Part shown: in pieces, positions 1 to 8,083 of the stretch | Numbering within the stretch: position 1 is the first letter of the stretch | How the letters are laid out: every line of letters begins with the position of its first letter | Origin: Candidatus Nanopelagicales bacterium | Lineage (GTDB): Bacteria; Actinomycetota; Actinomycetes; S36-B12; UBA5976 | Length of the DNA: 34,331 nucleotides | Assembly (NCBI GenBank): GCA_030834185.1 | Contig: JAURFT010000010.1 | Span: 1 to 34,331 of the forward strand | Direction of reading: 5' to 3' | The notes under the pieces: model-generated | Database searches by the model: none | What the model was told of the DNA's origin: nothing | The model's input: only the letters and a program-made list of their open reading frames with translations | Made by a program: the position numbers and the translations under genes

Positions 1-1
1 A

Positions 2-1201
2 GCTTAAATCAATCCCAAATAAATTACTAATCAAATTAATACTAGATTCTTGTTCTAACTCTATATTTTTCTTATCTATTTGCGCATCTACCGCCGCCAA
101 GCTCATAGAGATATTTAAATCGTTATATAAATGTTCATTAAAGATGGTTCTTAAAACTTTAACCGATGGAAAATAGTTACCTTTTACTGCTTGAGTCCAT
201 TTATTCAATCGCGCAGCTGCAAAATCCATAATCTGATAATCAAATTCCCAATACTCTCGCCAGTCTTGCGCTAGTAGCCCTAATCGAATTACGTTTGCTG
301 AATACTTTCGATCTAAAAGATCTTCAATAAAAACTAAATTGCCCAAGGATTTACTCATTTTTTCACCCTGGTATCCAACCAATTCGACATGCATAAATCC
401 TCGAGCTAGAGGTCTATTAAATAGGACCTGGTTCATTTGCTCACACATAGCGTGATGTGGGAAGATCAGATCCTCACCTCCCCCTTGAACATCAAAAGTA
501 TCTGAAAAATAATTATTTGCAATTGCAACACATTCGATATGCCAACCCGGTCTACCTTGACCAAATACACTTTCCCAGGCTGGTTCATCTTGCGCAGATT
601 TCAACCAAATCTTTGGATCAAGTGGGCTAAATTTACCTAAAGTGTCAGGATCTCCACCTCGCTGCCGAACTAATTCGATCAATTCTGCCTGAGACATGTT
701 GGTGAATGCGCCTAGCTTTTCTGCATTTGACTTAAAATAATGAGCCTCATCAATGGCATATGAAGATGATTCAAGCTTCTGAGCTGCCTCCTTGATTTCA
801 ATCATAGATTCAGTTACTGAATAAAAATGGTTTGGAGGTAACAGCCTTAGATAGGTCATTGCTTGTTGATATTTTTCAATCTGTGTTTCAGCAATAGTTT
901 GCCAAGTTTCGCCTGTATCTCTAGCCCGCTCAAATAATGGATCATCAATATCGGTGATGTTTTGAACATAAGTTACCGGAAACCCCAGATCAAGTGAAGT
1001 TCTTATCAGGGTATCAAATATTAAATAAGTGAATAAATGACCAACATGAGCAGCGTCATATGGAGTTATACCGCATACATAGATATCTAATTTCTTATTT
1101 AAAAATGGATTAAAATTCTTCTTACTGCTTGAATCCCTTATGGCTACCGTACCTACACCAGTAGGTACTGGTTTCATTTTGATCTCTGGCCATGCTTCCA
1201 C
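2..1201 (-). CDS. mshC: L-cysteine:1D-myo-inositol 2-amino-2-deoxy-alpha-D-glucopyranoside ligase (MshC), stop codon cut by window edge
   Basis: MshC ligates cysteine to GlcN-Ins in the cytoplasm, the ATP-dependent third step of mycothiol synthesis. I translated this by hand because the ORF track omits it. It has a class I cysteinyl-tRNA synthetase fold: Cys43 in YVCGITPYD, an HVGH nucleotide motif around 52-55, NITDIDDPLF, GRPGWHIECVAI (Zn and substrate side) and KMSKS at about 281-285. I chose the GTG at 1201, directly after an in-frame TAA, because family members begin with a short M-x-x-W segment, seen here as MEAWPEIK. The product is 400 aa, ends GIDLS like the family C-terminus (GVDL), and lacks the CysRS C-terminal domain. 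Window base 1 (a) would be the first base of the next codon, T on the coding strand, so a stop immediately outside fits. It is the last gene of the M20 peptidase-uppP run. The alternative, a second CysRS, is unlikely given length and neighbours. Confidence 0.93.
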   Translation of the reverse strand, partial: MEAWPEIKMKPVPTGVGTVAIRDSSSKKNFNPFLNKKLDIYVCGITPYDAAHVGHLFTYLIFDTLIRTSLDLGFPVTYVQNITDIDDPLFERARDTGETWQTIAETQIEKYQQAMTYLRLLPPNHFYSVTESMIEIKEAAQKLESSSYAIDEAHYFKSNAEKLGAFTNMSQAELIELVRQRGGDPDTLGKFSPLDPKIWLKSAQDEPAWESVFGQGRPGWHIECVAIANNYFSDTFDVQGGGEDLIFPHHAMCEQMNQVLFNRPLARGFMHVELVGYQGEKMSKSLGNLVFIEDLLDRKYSANVIRLGLLAQDWREYWEFDYQIMDFAAARLNKWTQAVKGNYFPSVKVLRTIFNEHLYNDLNISMSLAAVDAQIDKKNIELEQESSINLISNLFGIDLS

Positions 1202-1222
1202 TTACCAATTATAGATAGTAAA

Positions 1223-1996
1223 TCAGTAAATCGGCCATGGCAGTGCTGATCTATGGTTAGGAACGTTGGAAAATCTACCTAAATCTTGAAAATACTTTAC
1301 ACGCTCTCTAAGCGAAACTACTTCTTCAGAATTAAGATATTTAAGCAACTGAAAGTTTTGAAGGTAGGAGTCTAATTTAGATAGCAACTGCATTTCTTGT
1401 TGGGAAAACATCTCATCACCCCAACCCCAAAAAATAGTTCGAATTTTATCTTCGCTATGAAAACATAAACCGTGATCAATTGCATAAAAATTACTATTTG
1501 ATTGTAAAACGTGGCTAGCCTTGCGATCTGCATTATTCATAATTAGATCTGCAAATGCGATTCTTCGCAGTTGGGGTAGATCCTTGTGCCAAAGCTTTAC
1601 TGATTCTCCAGTTTGATCAATACCAACAAAGGAACCAAGCCATTCATCCCCCAGGTCCTTATCACTTAGGGTTATTTTTAAGATATCTTCTTCATCATCA
1701 CTAACGGCTACCCAGTCTTGAATTACTCCTGGTCCAACTGGTCCATTCTCCCAAATTTTAGTTGCAGGAACCTTTACACCTAAAAAACTGTAAAGATGGT
1801 AAGCGACAAGTTCCCGATACATAAGCGTGCCAGCGGAGAAATCCCATAGTGGTTGCTCGCCTGATGCTGGTTTGTAAAGTGAACTATTTCCTGATTTAAA
1901 AATTATTTTATAGGCGGAATTTGATGCAGATGCAATTTCATAAACCTCAAAAATTTGATCAGATCCCAGTAAGATTGAACTATCTTCGATATCCAT
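1223..1996 (-). CDS. SCO1664 family protein (phosphatidylinositol 3/4-kinase-like fold)
   Basis: About 257 aa when started at the ATG at 1996. The tracked ORF runs 33 codons further upstream, but that extension lies within DUF3090 coding sequence and is not typical of the family. Visible blocks are ILLGSDQIFEVYEI near the N-terminus, YRELVAYHLYSFLGVKVPAT, a catalytic-loop-like DLIMNNADRKASH and IDHGLCFH, all typical of the actinobacterial SCO1664 family with a PI3/PI4-kinase-related fold. Its substrate is unknown. It overlaps the DUF3090 gene by 17 bases and sits 21 bases upstream of mshC, so it is probably cotranscribed. The conserved linkage of these genes to mshC in Actinobacteria hints at a shared process, but nothing in the sequence says which. 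Confidence 0.85.
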   Translation of the reverse strand: MDIEDSSILLGSDQIFEVYEIASASNSAYKIIFKSGNSSLYKPASGEQPLWDFSAGTLMYRELVAYHLYSFLGVKVPATKIWENGPVGPGVIQDWVAVSDDEEDILKITLSDKDLGDEWLGSFVGIDQTGESVKLWHKDLPQLRRIAFADLIMNNADRKASHVLQSNSNFYAIDHGLCFHSEDKIRTIFWGWGDEMFSQQEMQLLSKLDSYLQNFQLLKYLNSEEVVSLRERVKYFQDLGRFSNVPNHRSALPWPIY

Positions 1997-2486
1997 TTGA
2001 CCTGGCACAAATGTGGCCAGTCCTTTCAATCGGTAGCGAACAAAATGGACAGTTACCTCTACCAGCTGAAACAACAGCTCTTGCACGAGCAGCAAATTCT
2101 CTAACTCTATTAACTGCTAAATATATGATTACCAGATCTGCTTGCTTATCAGAATCAGCATCACTCGATAGCATTGATAATTCAATTCGGATTCGTCCAT
2201 CCTCAACAAATATCCCCATGCCACCAACTGCATATTCTTCGTCTATTGGCATAATTAAAGGCTCGGTATCCTTTAAGCCACCAGTAACACGGCCATCGTC
2301 GCCAGCGATATCCAACTCATCCAACAAATCATCCAATTCGTCAGCGATGATAGCCGCCTGTTGTTTCTCCATTTTTAAGCTAAGCGAGGCTCCATCATGG
2401 GTTATCTGCCAATAAAAAGTTCGCTCCCCGGGTAATCCAATAGTTCCGATCACACATCTCTTGGGATCAACGAATTCCATACTCAT
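1980..2486 (-). CDS. DUF3090 family protein
   Basis: 168 aa, the usual family length. The N-terminus (MEFVDPKRCVIGTIGLPGERTFY) and the C-terminal Cys signature CPFC...GHICARSNGYRR identify the actinobacterial DUF3090 family. The CxxC and later Cys/His could bind zinc, which is inference. The middle is acidic with a DELDDLLDEL stretch. Its ATG at 2486 overlaps the stop of the upstream histidine phosphatase gene (ATGA), so the two are translationally coupled. The partner SCO1664-like gene begins before this one ends. Biochemical function is unknown; linkage with the phosphatase, uppP and mshC is conserved across Actinobacteria from memory. Confidence 0.88.
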   Translation of the reverse strand: MSMEFVDPKRCVIGTIGLPGERTFYWQITHDGASLSLKMEKQQAAIIADELDDLLDELDIAGDDGRVTGGLKDTEPLIMPIDEEYAVGGMGIFVEDGRIRIELSMLSSDADSDKQADLVIIYLAVNRVREFAARARAVVSAGRGNCPFCSLPIERTGHICARSNGYRR

Positions 2487-3109
2487 TCCTTACCGATAAG
2501 CGATAATGTGAAATCAGAAACTGGTAAATTCATCCCAGCAAGTGCCATCTCGCTTTCCTTGAAATGTAGAATATTGACTTTAGCATTATCTATCATCAAT
2601 TTTTGATAGTTATTAAAATCATTTCCAATCTGATGAGAAATGATAGCTTTAATAATATCTGCGTGCGAAAAGATTGCAATCACATCAGTTGATTTATGGC
2701 TTTGTATGATTGACTCGAAACCCTTATTGGCCCGTTGACTCATATTTAACAATGACTCTCCGTCTGGAAACTTAGCATTACTTGGCTTTTTTTGCACTAT
2801 ACTCCATAGTGGATCGTTAGCTAATGTTGATATTTTTTCTCCAGACCAACTTCCATAATCTACTTCAAGAAAAAAATCATTTTCAATGATGTTCAATGAT
2901 TGCGAATCTAGTGCTATCTGCGCTGTTTGCATACATCTTTGCATTGGAGAGGAATATATGGCAGCAAATAAACCAGTGCTAAATAATGAAGTTAAGCTTT
3001 TGGCTTGCTTGTGACCATTTTCTGTAAGTTCAATACCTGGTAATCGGCCGGCTAAAATTTGATCAGCATTTGCAGTTGACTCAGCATGTCGAATTAATAT
3101 TATCTTCAT
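2483..3109 (-). CDS. Histidine phosphatase family protein (MSMEG_4193 type)
   Basis: 208 aa member of the phosphoglycerate-mutase-like superfamily. The phosphohistidine motif is IRHAEST at residues 6-12, with a GIELTENGHKQA segment, YSSPMQRCMQTAQ (second Arg), EVDYGSWSG and the second catalytic His in FSHADIIKAII. These residues support a phosphatase rather than a degraded homologue. The substrate is not evident. The start at 3109 lies 2 bases after the uppP stop and the stop overlaps the DUF3090 start, placing it in one transcript. Because of the neighbouring undecaprenyl-diphosphatase a lipid-phosphate or sugar-phosphate substrate is thinkable, but this is only contextual. Confidence 0.85.
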   Translation of the reverse strand: MKIILIRHAESTANADQILAGRLPGIELTENGHKQAKSLTSLFSTGLFAAIYSSPMQRCMQTAQIALDSQSLNIIENDFFLEVDYGSWSGEKISTLANDPLWSIVQKKPSNAKFPDGESLLNMSQRANKGFESIIQSHKSTDVIAIFSHADIIKAIISHQIGNDFNNYQKLMIDNAKVNILHFKESEMALAGMNLPVSDFTLSLIGKE

Positions 3110-3111
3110 GG

Positions 3112-3924
3112 CTAAGCCCTAGGGTCGAGATTTAAGAACACAATGCTGATGATAATGAATCCACCCAAAGCTATCCTGTATGCGGCGAAAATCGTAAATG
3201 TATGGGCTGCAAGCCATTTCAGGATGAAATCTATCGTTGCGTATCCAGATACAAATGCAACTATGGAAGCTATCAAAGTCAATTGCCAGGTGAAATCTGA
3301 AGCATCACCAATAAATCTCATCTGATATCCAGCAGCTAGCAAAATGGCGGGTAATGCGAGAAGGAAAGAAATTCGTGCTGCCGCAGTTCTATCAAATCCT
3401 AGGAATCGCGCCATTGTCATTGTTGCACCAGATCTGCTAACACCTGGAATCAAAGCCAGTGCTTGGGATATGCCTATCAAAACTGCGTTCCTACTGGTTA
3501 GATCAGTTGCCGATCGGTTTTGGCTACTGAATTTGTCCACAATCCAAAGTAGAAAACCAAAAATAATTAATGCAGCAGCTATTACCCTTAAATCTCGGGC
3601 TTGATTCTCAAAAAAATCCGCGAAAAAGAATCCAATTACAACTATAGGAGCAGTAGCGATGACCATATATTTACCTAATTGATAATCAGTACTTGATTTA
3701 TCACCGGATACCAATGCTAAGCCCATTTTCTTTAAATCATGGCGAAAATAGAGAGCAACTGCAAGCGCTGTTCCAACTTGAGTTACAGCTGTGAAAGCAG
3801 CTCCTGGATCAGGTATACCTAAAAACGCTGCCGATATCCTTATATGTCCGGTCGATGAGATCGGCAGGTATTCGGTTAAACCCTGTATTAATCCTAGAAT
3901 TATCGCTTGTATCCAAAGTTCCAA
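3112..3924 (-). CDS. uppP: Undecaprenyl-diphosphatase (UppP/BacA)
   Basis: 270 aa integral membrane protein with about eight hydrophobic segments. It dephosphorylates undecaprenyl diphosphate to recycle the lipid carrier for peptidoglycan and other wall polymers. Both family signatures are present: QGLTEYLPISSTGH at about residues 14-27 (the glutamate-rich and Ser/His catalytic motif) and PGVSRSGATMTMARFLG near residue 160. Length matches the family (about 265-280). Only one base separates its start from the stop of the M20 peptidase gene and two bases separate its stop from the phosphatase gene, so it is internal to an operon with no room for its own promoter. Confidence 0.95.
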   Translation of the reverse strand: MELWIQAIILGLIQGLTEYLPISSTGHIRISAAFLGIPDPGAAFTAVTQVGTALAVALYFRHDLKKMGLALVSGDKSSTDYQLGKYMVIATAPIVVIGFFFADFFENQARDLRVIAAALIIFGFLLWIVDKFSSQNRSATDLTSRNAVLIGISQALALIPGVSRSGATMTMARFLGFDRTAAARISFLLALPAILLAAGYQMRFIGDASDFTWQLTLIASIVAFVSGYATIDFILKWLAAHTFTIFAAYRIALGGFIIISIVFLNLDPRA

Positions 3925-3925
3925 T

Positions 3926-5245
3926 TCATGCCTTACTTAAAAATTTACTAAATACTCTTGCACCAAATTGCAAAGAAGTTAATGGAACTCTTTCATTAAC
4001 ACCATGAAATAGTGATGCAAAGTCTAAATTAGCAGGTAGTTTCAAGGGAGCAAAACCAAAACATCTGATTCCCAGTTTGTCTAAGGCTTTCGCATCGGTG
4101 CCGCCGCTTAAGGTGTAAGGAAGGATCCGTGCAGCGGGATCTTCAGCTAATATGCTTTGCTTAATTGCATCAACTAAATTTCCATCAAAAGTAGTTTCGA
4201 CTGACCTTTCAATAATCTGTGGTCTGATTTCTAACCCATCACCTACAAGCATTCTTATTTCGTTCATAAAATCATCTTGCAACCCTGGCAGAAATCTGCC
4301 ATCAATAACAGCATGAGCATCAGCTGGGATCACGTTAGTTTTATAACCAGCCGAAAGCATGGTTGGATTTGCTGTGTGGCGAACAGTTGCACCAATAATT
4401 TTTGCCAAGCTGCCTAAAGTTGCGATTACCTCTTCTGGATGTTGTTCATCTAATGGCACTCCGGTAATTTCAGACATCTCTTGCAATAGCAGCTTTACTG
4501 TGTCGGTTAATCGAATTGGCCAATTGTGATTTCCTATGCGAGCTACAGCTTCCGCAATTCTTACCACCGCATTATCCGTAGCTACCATTGAGCCGTGTCC
4601 GGCAACACCGCTGCCATGAATTTCTAACCAAGCAATTCCCTTTTGAGCAGCTTCAATAAAATACAGTTGTAAATCATCGCGTAATGAATAACTGAAACCA
4701 CCAACTTCTCCAACTGCCTCTGTGACATTGTGAAATTCCTCTTTAGCATTCTCAACTAACCATTGGGCTCCATACCTGCTACCTGCTTCTTCATCAGCTG
4801 TAAACATCAATACTAAATCTCGATTGGGAGCAATACCCAATCTTTGCCATTCTCGGATGACAGCAAGCGTTGTGGCGCACCCACTTTTCATATCAACAGC
4901 CCCACGGCCCCAGAGCATCTCGCCAGCAATTTCACCGCTAAATGGTGGGTGAATCCAATCCCCTACGGCTGGAACTACGTCTAAATGGCCGTGTATTGCT
5001 AATGCACCCGCAGCGGGATCGCTACCAGGAATTCGCGCAACAACATTATGACGTCCTTTGCGCCCTTCATATGTGCGCGAGTCAATGCCCACTTCAGCTA
5101 AGAGCGAAGTTACGTATTCAGCTGCCCCAGCTTCGCCAGGACCGGTGTCATCTCCAAAATTAGTTGTATCTAAACGGATTAGTTGCTGCGTGATAGTAAT
5201 AATTTCTTGTTCAGCAGATTCGGTTGAATCAAATGCAGCAGGCAT
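3926..5245 (-). CDS. M20 family metallopeptidase (ArgE/DapE-like)
   Basis: 439 aa, probable cytoplasmic two-metal hydrolase of the M20/M28 clan acting on a short peptide or N-acyl amino acid; the substrate is not determinable. Metal-binding motifs are in order: HGHLDVVP (His87, Asp89), GRGAVDMKSG (Asp118), DEEAG (general base Glu152 and metal Glu153), and a late SLFHGVNER His near 413. A dimerisation domain lies roughly between residues 200 and 330 (GVAGHGSM). It is the first gene of the six-gene run ending in mshC. A GAGAGG-like ribosome site (gagagg) lies 5 bases before the ATG at 5245, supporting this start. It starts 66 bases from tRNA-Leu on the opposite strand. Dipeptidase or succinyl-diaminopimelate desuccinylase are alternatives. 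Confidence 0.87.
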   Translation of the reverse strand: MPAAFDSTESAEQEIITITQQLIRLDTTNFGDDTGPGEAGAAEYVTSLLAEVGIDSRTYEGRKGRHNVVARIPGSDPAAGALAIHGHLDVVPAVGDWIHPPFSGEIAGEMLWGRGAVDMKSGCATTLAVIREWQRLGIAPNRDLVLMFTADEEAGSRYGAQWLVENAKEEFHNVTEAVGEVGGFSYSLRDDLQLYFIEAAQKGIAWLEIHGSGVAGHGSMVATDNAVVRIAEAVARIGNHNWPIRLTDTVKLLLQEMSEITGVPLDEQHPEEVIATLGSLAKIIGATVRHTANPTMLSAGYKTNVIPADAHAVIDGRFLPGLQDDFMNEIRMLVGDGLEIRPQIIERSVETTFDGNLVDAIKQSILAEDPAARILPYTLSGGTDAKALDKLGIRCFGFAPLKLPANLDFASLFHGVNERVPLTSLQFGARVFSKFLSKA

Positions 5246-5271
5246 TTAAACCTCTCTTAATTGGGTTAGGG

Positions 5272-5300
5272 TTAAAGTGATTGACTCCGATTGTTAGAGT
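5272..5300 (+). promoter_or_regulatory. Possible promoter of tRNA-Leu
   Basis: A -10-like TAGAGT at 5295-5300 is preceded by TTAAAG at 5272-5277 with a 17-base spacer, which would place transcription start a few bases before the tRNA 5' end at 5311. The -35 match is weak; a better TTGACT at 5281-5286 is too close to this -10. The same 65-base gap must also carry the promoter of the divergent M20 peptidase operon. Confidence 0.3.
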
Positions 5301-5310
5301 ACCGCTTCTT

Positions 5311-5398
5311 GTCCGGGTGGCGGAATTGGCAGACGCGCTAGCTTGAGGTGCTAGTCCCTGAATAAGGGGTGGGGGTTCAAATCCCCTCTTGGACACCA
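5311..5398 (+). tRNA. tRNA-Leu (GAG)
   Basis: Complete class II tRNA. The acceptor stem gtccggg pairs with cttggac (two G-U pairs), the D-arm contains GGCGGAATTGGCAGAC, the anticodon arm is ctagc-ttgaggt-gctag with anticodon GAG, a long variable arm tccctgaataagggg follows, and the T-arm is ggggg-ttcaaat-cccct. The CCA tail is encoded (5396-5398). It reads CUC and, by wobble, CUU leucine codons. The last base directly abuts the stop codon of the convergent VKOR gene at 5399. No integrase or direct repeat accompanies it, so it does not look like a used attachment site. Confidence 0.97.
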
Positions 5399-5941
5399 TT
5401 AAATGAAGAACCTGGCTGCAATTAATGCCAAAACAATAAGGAACCAGCCTATGGTGCCCAAAATAGCAAGAGAAAAATAATGCTTTAAACCTTGCTTGTA
5501 CTCAGCGAGGATTAAAAAATTAAGCGGCACTACAACTGCCCAAACAACCATGCACCACGGACATAAGGCACCTATGACATACAAACTTTGATAAATCAAC
5601 CACAGCACAAATATGTGCGCAACAGATAATCCCAGCATTAATCCGTGCAAGAAATATTTTGGCACTACAAGTCCAGCGATTCCAACTAAACCAATAGTGA
5701 TAAGAACTGGAAACGCGACTACACCAATAATGCTATTGGCAAAACCAAAAATAGACGCCTGTTCAGTTGTAACAATAGATCCACAAGCCAAAATCTCATT
5801 TAAACTGCATGACAACTTATAATTAGGGTCCTCGAGCAAGAAGATTTTTTCTATGGTTAAAGTTACTGAAGCTGCTAAACCAAAGATTCCACCTATTAAT
5901 AATGAAATCGAAAAAACCTTAGAAGGTGAAAAGGTGCGCAT
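5399..5941 (-). CDS. Vitamin K epoxide reductase (VKOR) family membrane protein
   Basis: 180 aa, with about four to five hydrophobic helices and no fused thioredoxin domain. Bacterial VKORs re-oxidise a DsbA-like partner and pass electrons to quinone, driving disulfide formation outside the membrane. The four needed cysteines are visible: the loop pair Cys45 and Cys53 (LSCSLNEILACGSI) and the active-site CPWC at 127-130 (IGALCPWCMVV). The FGFANSIIGVVAFP segment is typical of actinobacterial members. The start codon directly abuts the Nudix-like gene stop (no intervening base), and the stop abuts the tRNA-Leu CCA end. The DsbA-type partner is not in the window. Confidence 0.9.
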   Translation of the reverse strand: MRTFSPSKVFSISLLIGGIFGLAASVTLTIEKIFLLEDPNYKLSCSLNEILACGSIVTTEQASIFGFANSIIGVVAFPVLITIGLVGIAGLVVPKYFLHGLMLGLSVAHIFVLWLIYQSLYVIGALCPWCMVVWAVVVPLNFLILAEYKQGLKHYFSLAILGTIGWFLIVLALIAARFFI

Positions 5942-6475
5942 TTAGATTGCACCAACATGCGCTAGCAACGTAATTAAAACCTTATGTTGACCGCCAGTCA
6001 TCTCTGATGCTGTTTGGCCAGAAATCGCTTCACTTGGAGTTAGCCAAGCAAGATCTAGCGAAGCCTGAGATGGAGCACAATCGCCCTTAACAGAGACTAG
6101 ATAACTAAGTGCCACGGCATGCTGCCTGGGATCATGCAAACCAGAGATACTTTCGTCAGGGAAGTATTCAGATACGGCTATTGGCACGGTAGAGCTTGGC
6201 AGCACCGGCAATGCCATTGCTCCAAGATCTTTCTCTAAATGCCTAAGCAGCGCATCTCTAACTAATTCGCCATGAAGCACCCGACCTGAAACTAACGAAC
6301 GAGAAATAGAACCATCGGGCATGGCCCGCAATAACAGGCCAATTTGAAGTACGCGGCCATGCGAATCAGTACGAACTGGCAGCGCTTCAATGTACAAAAT
6401 TGGTAACTGCGCTCTAGCATCCAAGATGCCTTCGGCAGATAACCACCCTGATTTGTGGTCTATCTCGGATTGCAC
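5942..6475 (-). CDS. DUF4916 / Nudix-like family protein with a degenerate Nudix box
   Basis: 177 aa. The sequence pattern WLS..GILDARAQLPILYIEALPVR, SRSLVSGRVLHGELVRDALLRHLEKDLG, EYFPD, HDPRQHAVALSYLV and DLAWLTPSEA is that of the actinobacterial DUF4916/Nudix-like family. The Nudix box position is residues 64-86: G-x5-E and the Arg are in place, but the catalytic REUxEE core reads RHLEKD, so the two metal-binding glutamates are replaced. From memory this substitution is family-wide, so the protein is probably not a standard Nudix hydrolase; binding or another role is possible. It lies 18 bases after the Bax-inhibitor gene and directly before VKOR, on the same strand, so it is the middle gene of a three-gene unit. 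Confidence 0.82.
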   Translation of the reverse strand: MQSEIDHKSGWLSAEGILDARAQLPILYIEALPVRTDSHGRVLQIGLLLRAMPDGSISRSLVSGRVLHGELVRDALLRHLEKDLGAMALPVLPSSTVPIAVSEYFPDESISGLHDPRQHAVALSYLVSVKGDCAPSQASLDLAWLTPSEAISGQTASEMTGGQHKVLITLLAHVGAI

Positions 6476-6493
6476 TTAAAAAGCGCTTTCATA

Positions 6494-7234
6494 CTAATCA
6501 TTTGATCTAGCTAAAAGTGCTAATAGCCGCAGTAATTCAATGTATAACCAGACGAATGTAACAATCAAACCAAAAGCCAACCGCCATGATTGATTTTCAT
6601 CAACACCCATACTTACTGATTGTTCGATCGCTGAGAAATCTGCAACTAGTGACAAGGTTGCCAGAACCACGCCAAGCCCTGCGAAGAGCAAGCCCATAGA
6701 TCCGCCATATAAGCCCCAACCATCATTTAAACCAAAAATTGCGGTACCAAAAGAAATTAAAGCAAAAACCGCATATGAGATTACCGAATATTGCAATATT
6801 TTCATAAAACGTGGACCAGCTTTTATCAAGCGTGTGGCATAAAGAAATAAAATTGTGCCAAAAGTAACGCTAGCTCCCAAAAATGCCTGGCGGGCAATTC
6901 CTGGATACATGGAATCCAAATTAAAGCTAATCACACCAACAAACAATCCCTGCACAACAGCATAAGAGATGGCTCCTAGAGCCGAAACCTGTTTTCTAAA
7001 AGTATTAACTAAACCCAGCACCAATCCGGTTACTGCAAGAACAATTACTGCACCAAAGCCAAGGTTAGGTGCATACGACCAGCCAGCAGCTGCTGCTGTA
7101 GCTAAAAATAGCGCAGCTATGACAGTTTTCTGAACAACTGCGTCCAGGGTAAGTGGGCGAGCTGTAATCTCGGTATTTTGGACTGAGTTCATGGCGTATT
7201 CGCCGATAGCACGTTCAATGACAGGATTTGACAT
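6494..7234 (-). CDS. Bax inhibitor-1 / YccA family membrane protein
   Basis: 246 aa with about seven predicted membrane segments and a short polar N-terminus. The family (TMBIM/BI-1) includes pH-dependent calcium-leak channels; the role in Actinobacteria is unknown. Family features seen: GAISYAVVQGLFVGVISF in the third segment, RQAFLGASVTFGTILFLYATRLI, and a C-terminal DENQSWRLAFGLIVTFVWLYIELLRLLALL with the acidic residue ahead of the last helix. A good GGAGG ribosome site lies 7 bases before the ATG at 7234, which fixes the start. It heads the Bax-inhibitor, Nudix-like, VKOR unit. Confidence 0.88.
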   Translation of the reverse strand: MSNPVIERAIGEYAMNSVQNTEITARPLTLDAVVQKTVIAALFLATAAAAGWSYAPNLGFGAVIVLAVTGLVLGLVNTFRKQVSALGAISYAVVQGLFVGVISFNLDSMYPGIARQAFLGASVTFGTILFLYATRLIKAGPRFMKILQYSVISYAVFALISFGTAIFGLNDGWGLYGGSMGLLFAGLGVVLATLSLVADFSAIEQSVSMGVDENQSWRLAFGLIVTFVWLYIELLRLLALLARSND

Positions 7235-7251
7235 TTTTAACCTCCGAGCGG

Positions 7252-7281
7252 ATTCTAACTAATAATCCTTAAATTGCTGAA
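7252..7281 (-). promoter_or_regulatory. Candidate promoter of the Bax-inhibitor/Nudix/VKOR unit
   Basis: On the minus strand a -10-like TAGAAT (7257 down to 7252) is preceded by TTCAGC (7281 to 7276) with an 18-base spacer, and followed by a GGAGG ribosome site and the ATG at 7234. The -10 is good, the -35 is poor. It lies in the 56-base gap after the ABC ATPase gene. Confidence 0.35.
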
Positions 7282-7290
7282 GATTCCCGC

Positions 7291-8076
7291 TTATATTCTT
7301 GCGGTAGCAAACCATCGTCCATCGTTTTGGTGCACCACCACAGGCACCCCATAGGTAGCGCTCAAGGTAACTGAGGAGATCACCTGCTCAACCGGACCGC
7401 TAGCAATGGCCTTACCCCCACGTAACAACAGCACATGGGTAATTCCGGTTGGGATCTCTTCTACGTGATGGGTAACCATAACTATGGCAGGTGCGTCATC
7501 TTTAAGGCAGAGGTTCTGCAATTTTTTCAGCAAAGCTTCCCTGGAGCCAAGATCTAAGGCAGCTGTTGGTTCATCCAGCAGCAGCAATTCTGGGTTTGGC
7601 ATCAAGGCCCTAGCAATTAACAGCCGTTTGCGTTCGCCATCGGATATATTTGCGATTCGTTTATTGGCCAAATCACTTAACGACCACTCAATCATTAATT
7701 CTGCTGCCCGCTTTTCATCCAAGTCAGCGTATCTTTCAAGACCCATGCCAGTAACACCATGAACGGAGCTGATAACTGCATCATGCACGGTTTCGTCAAA
7801 GCCGATCCGGTTAAGCACATTAGCTGTAGCTAACCCAATCCGGGAGCGAATCTCAGTAATATCACTTATTCCAAATTGCTCACCCAGCACCTCAACTGAT
7901 CCTGAAGCCGGGAAAATGTATCCACTTATTAATTGCAGCAAAGTTGTTTTGCCTGCGCCATTTGGACCCAGCACAGCCCACTTCTCCCCCATGCGCATAT
8001 GCCAATTGATGTTACGCAGAATCTGGGTGGTTCCCCGATTGACAGAAACGTCATGCAATTTAACTATTGTGGACAC
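7291..8076 (-). CDS. ABC transporter ATP-binding protein
   Basis: 261 aa stand-alone nucleotide-binding subunit. Walker A is GPNGAGKTT at 37-45, the signature is NISDGERKRLLIARAL near 143-158, Walker B is LLLLDEPTAALD near 165, and the switch His is in MVTHHVEEIP. The signature has D where canonical LSGGQ-type sequences have G. No permease is adjacent, and the KWAVLGPNGAGKTTLLQLISGYI / ITHVLLLRGGKAIASGPV pattern resembles the ModF/PhnC-like actinobacterial ATPases annotated only generally. The start is GTG at 8076 (VSTIVKLHDVSV) with no ribosome site but a TAGGCT hexamer 7 bases upstream, suggesting leaderless expression. Substrate is unknown; a translation-associated or repair role cannot be excluded. 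Confidence 0.85.
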   Translation of the reverse strand: MSTIVKLHDVSVNRGTTQILRNINWHMRMGEKWAVLGPNGAGKTTLLQLISGYIFPASGSVEVLGEQFGISDITEIRSRIGLATANVLNRIGFDETVHDAVISSVHGVTGMGLERYADLDEKRAAELMIEWSLSDLANKRIANISDGERKRLLIARALMPNPELLLLDEPTAALDLGSREALLKKLQNLCLKDDAPAIVMVTHHVEEIPTGITHVLLLRGGKAIASGPVEQVISSVTLSATYGVPVVVHQNDGRWFATARI

Positions 8077-8083
8077 AAGGCAA

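Noticed and set aside
1160-1193. ATG at 1193 as mshC start
   Set aside because: Out of frame with the MshC reading; the GTG at 1201 gives the family N-terminus.
1997-2095. 33-codon N-terminal extension of the SCO1664-like protein
   Set aside because: Lies within DUF3090 coding sequence, is not family-like, and an ATG at 1996 gives the normal N-terminus.
1921-2415. 164-aa plus-strand ORF
   Set aside because: Fully antisense to DUF3090 and the SCO1664-like gene, both with clear family signatures; composition is Ser/Ile-rich as expected of a shadow frame.
5311-5398. tRNA-Leu as an integration (att) site
   Set aside because: No integrase, no duplicated tRNA 3' end and no foreign-looking genes nearby.
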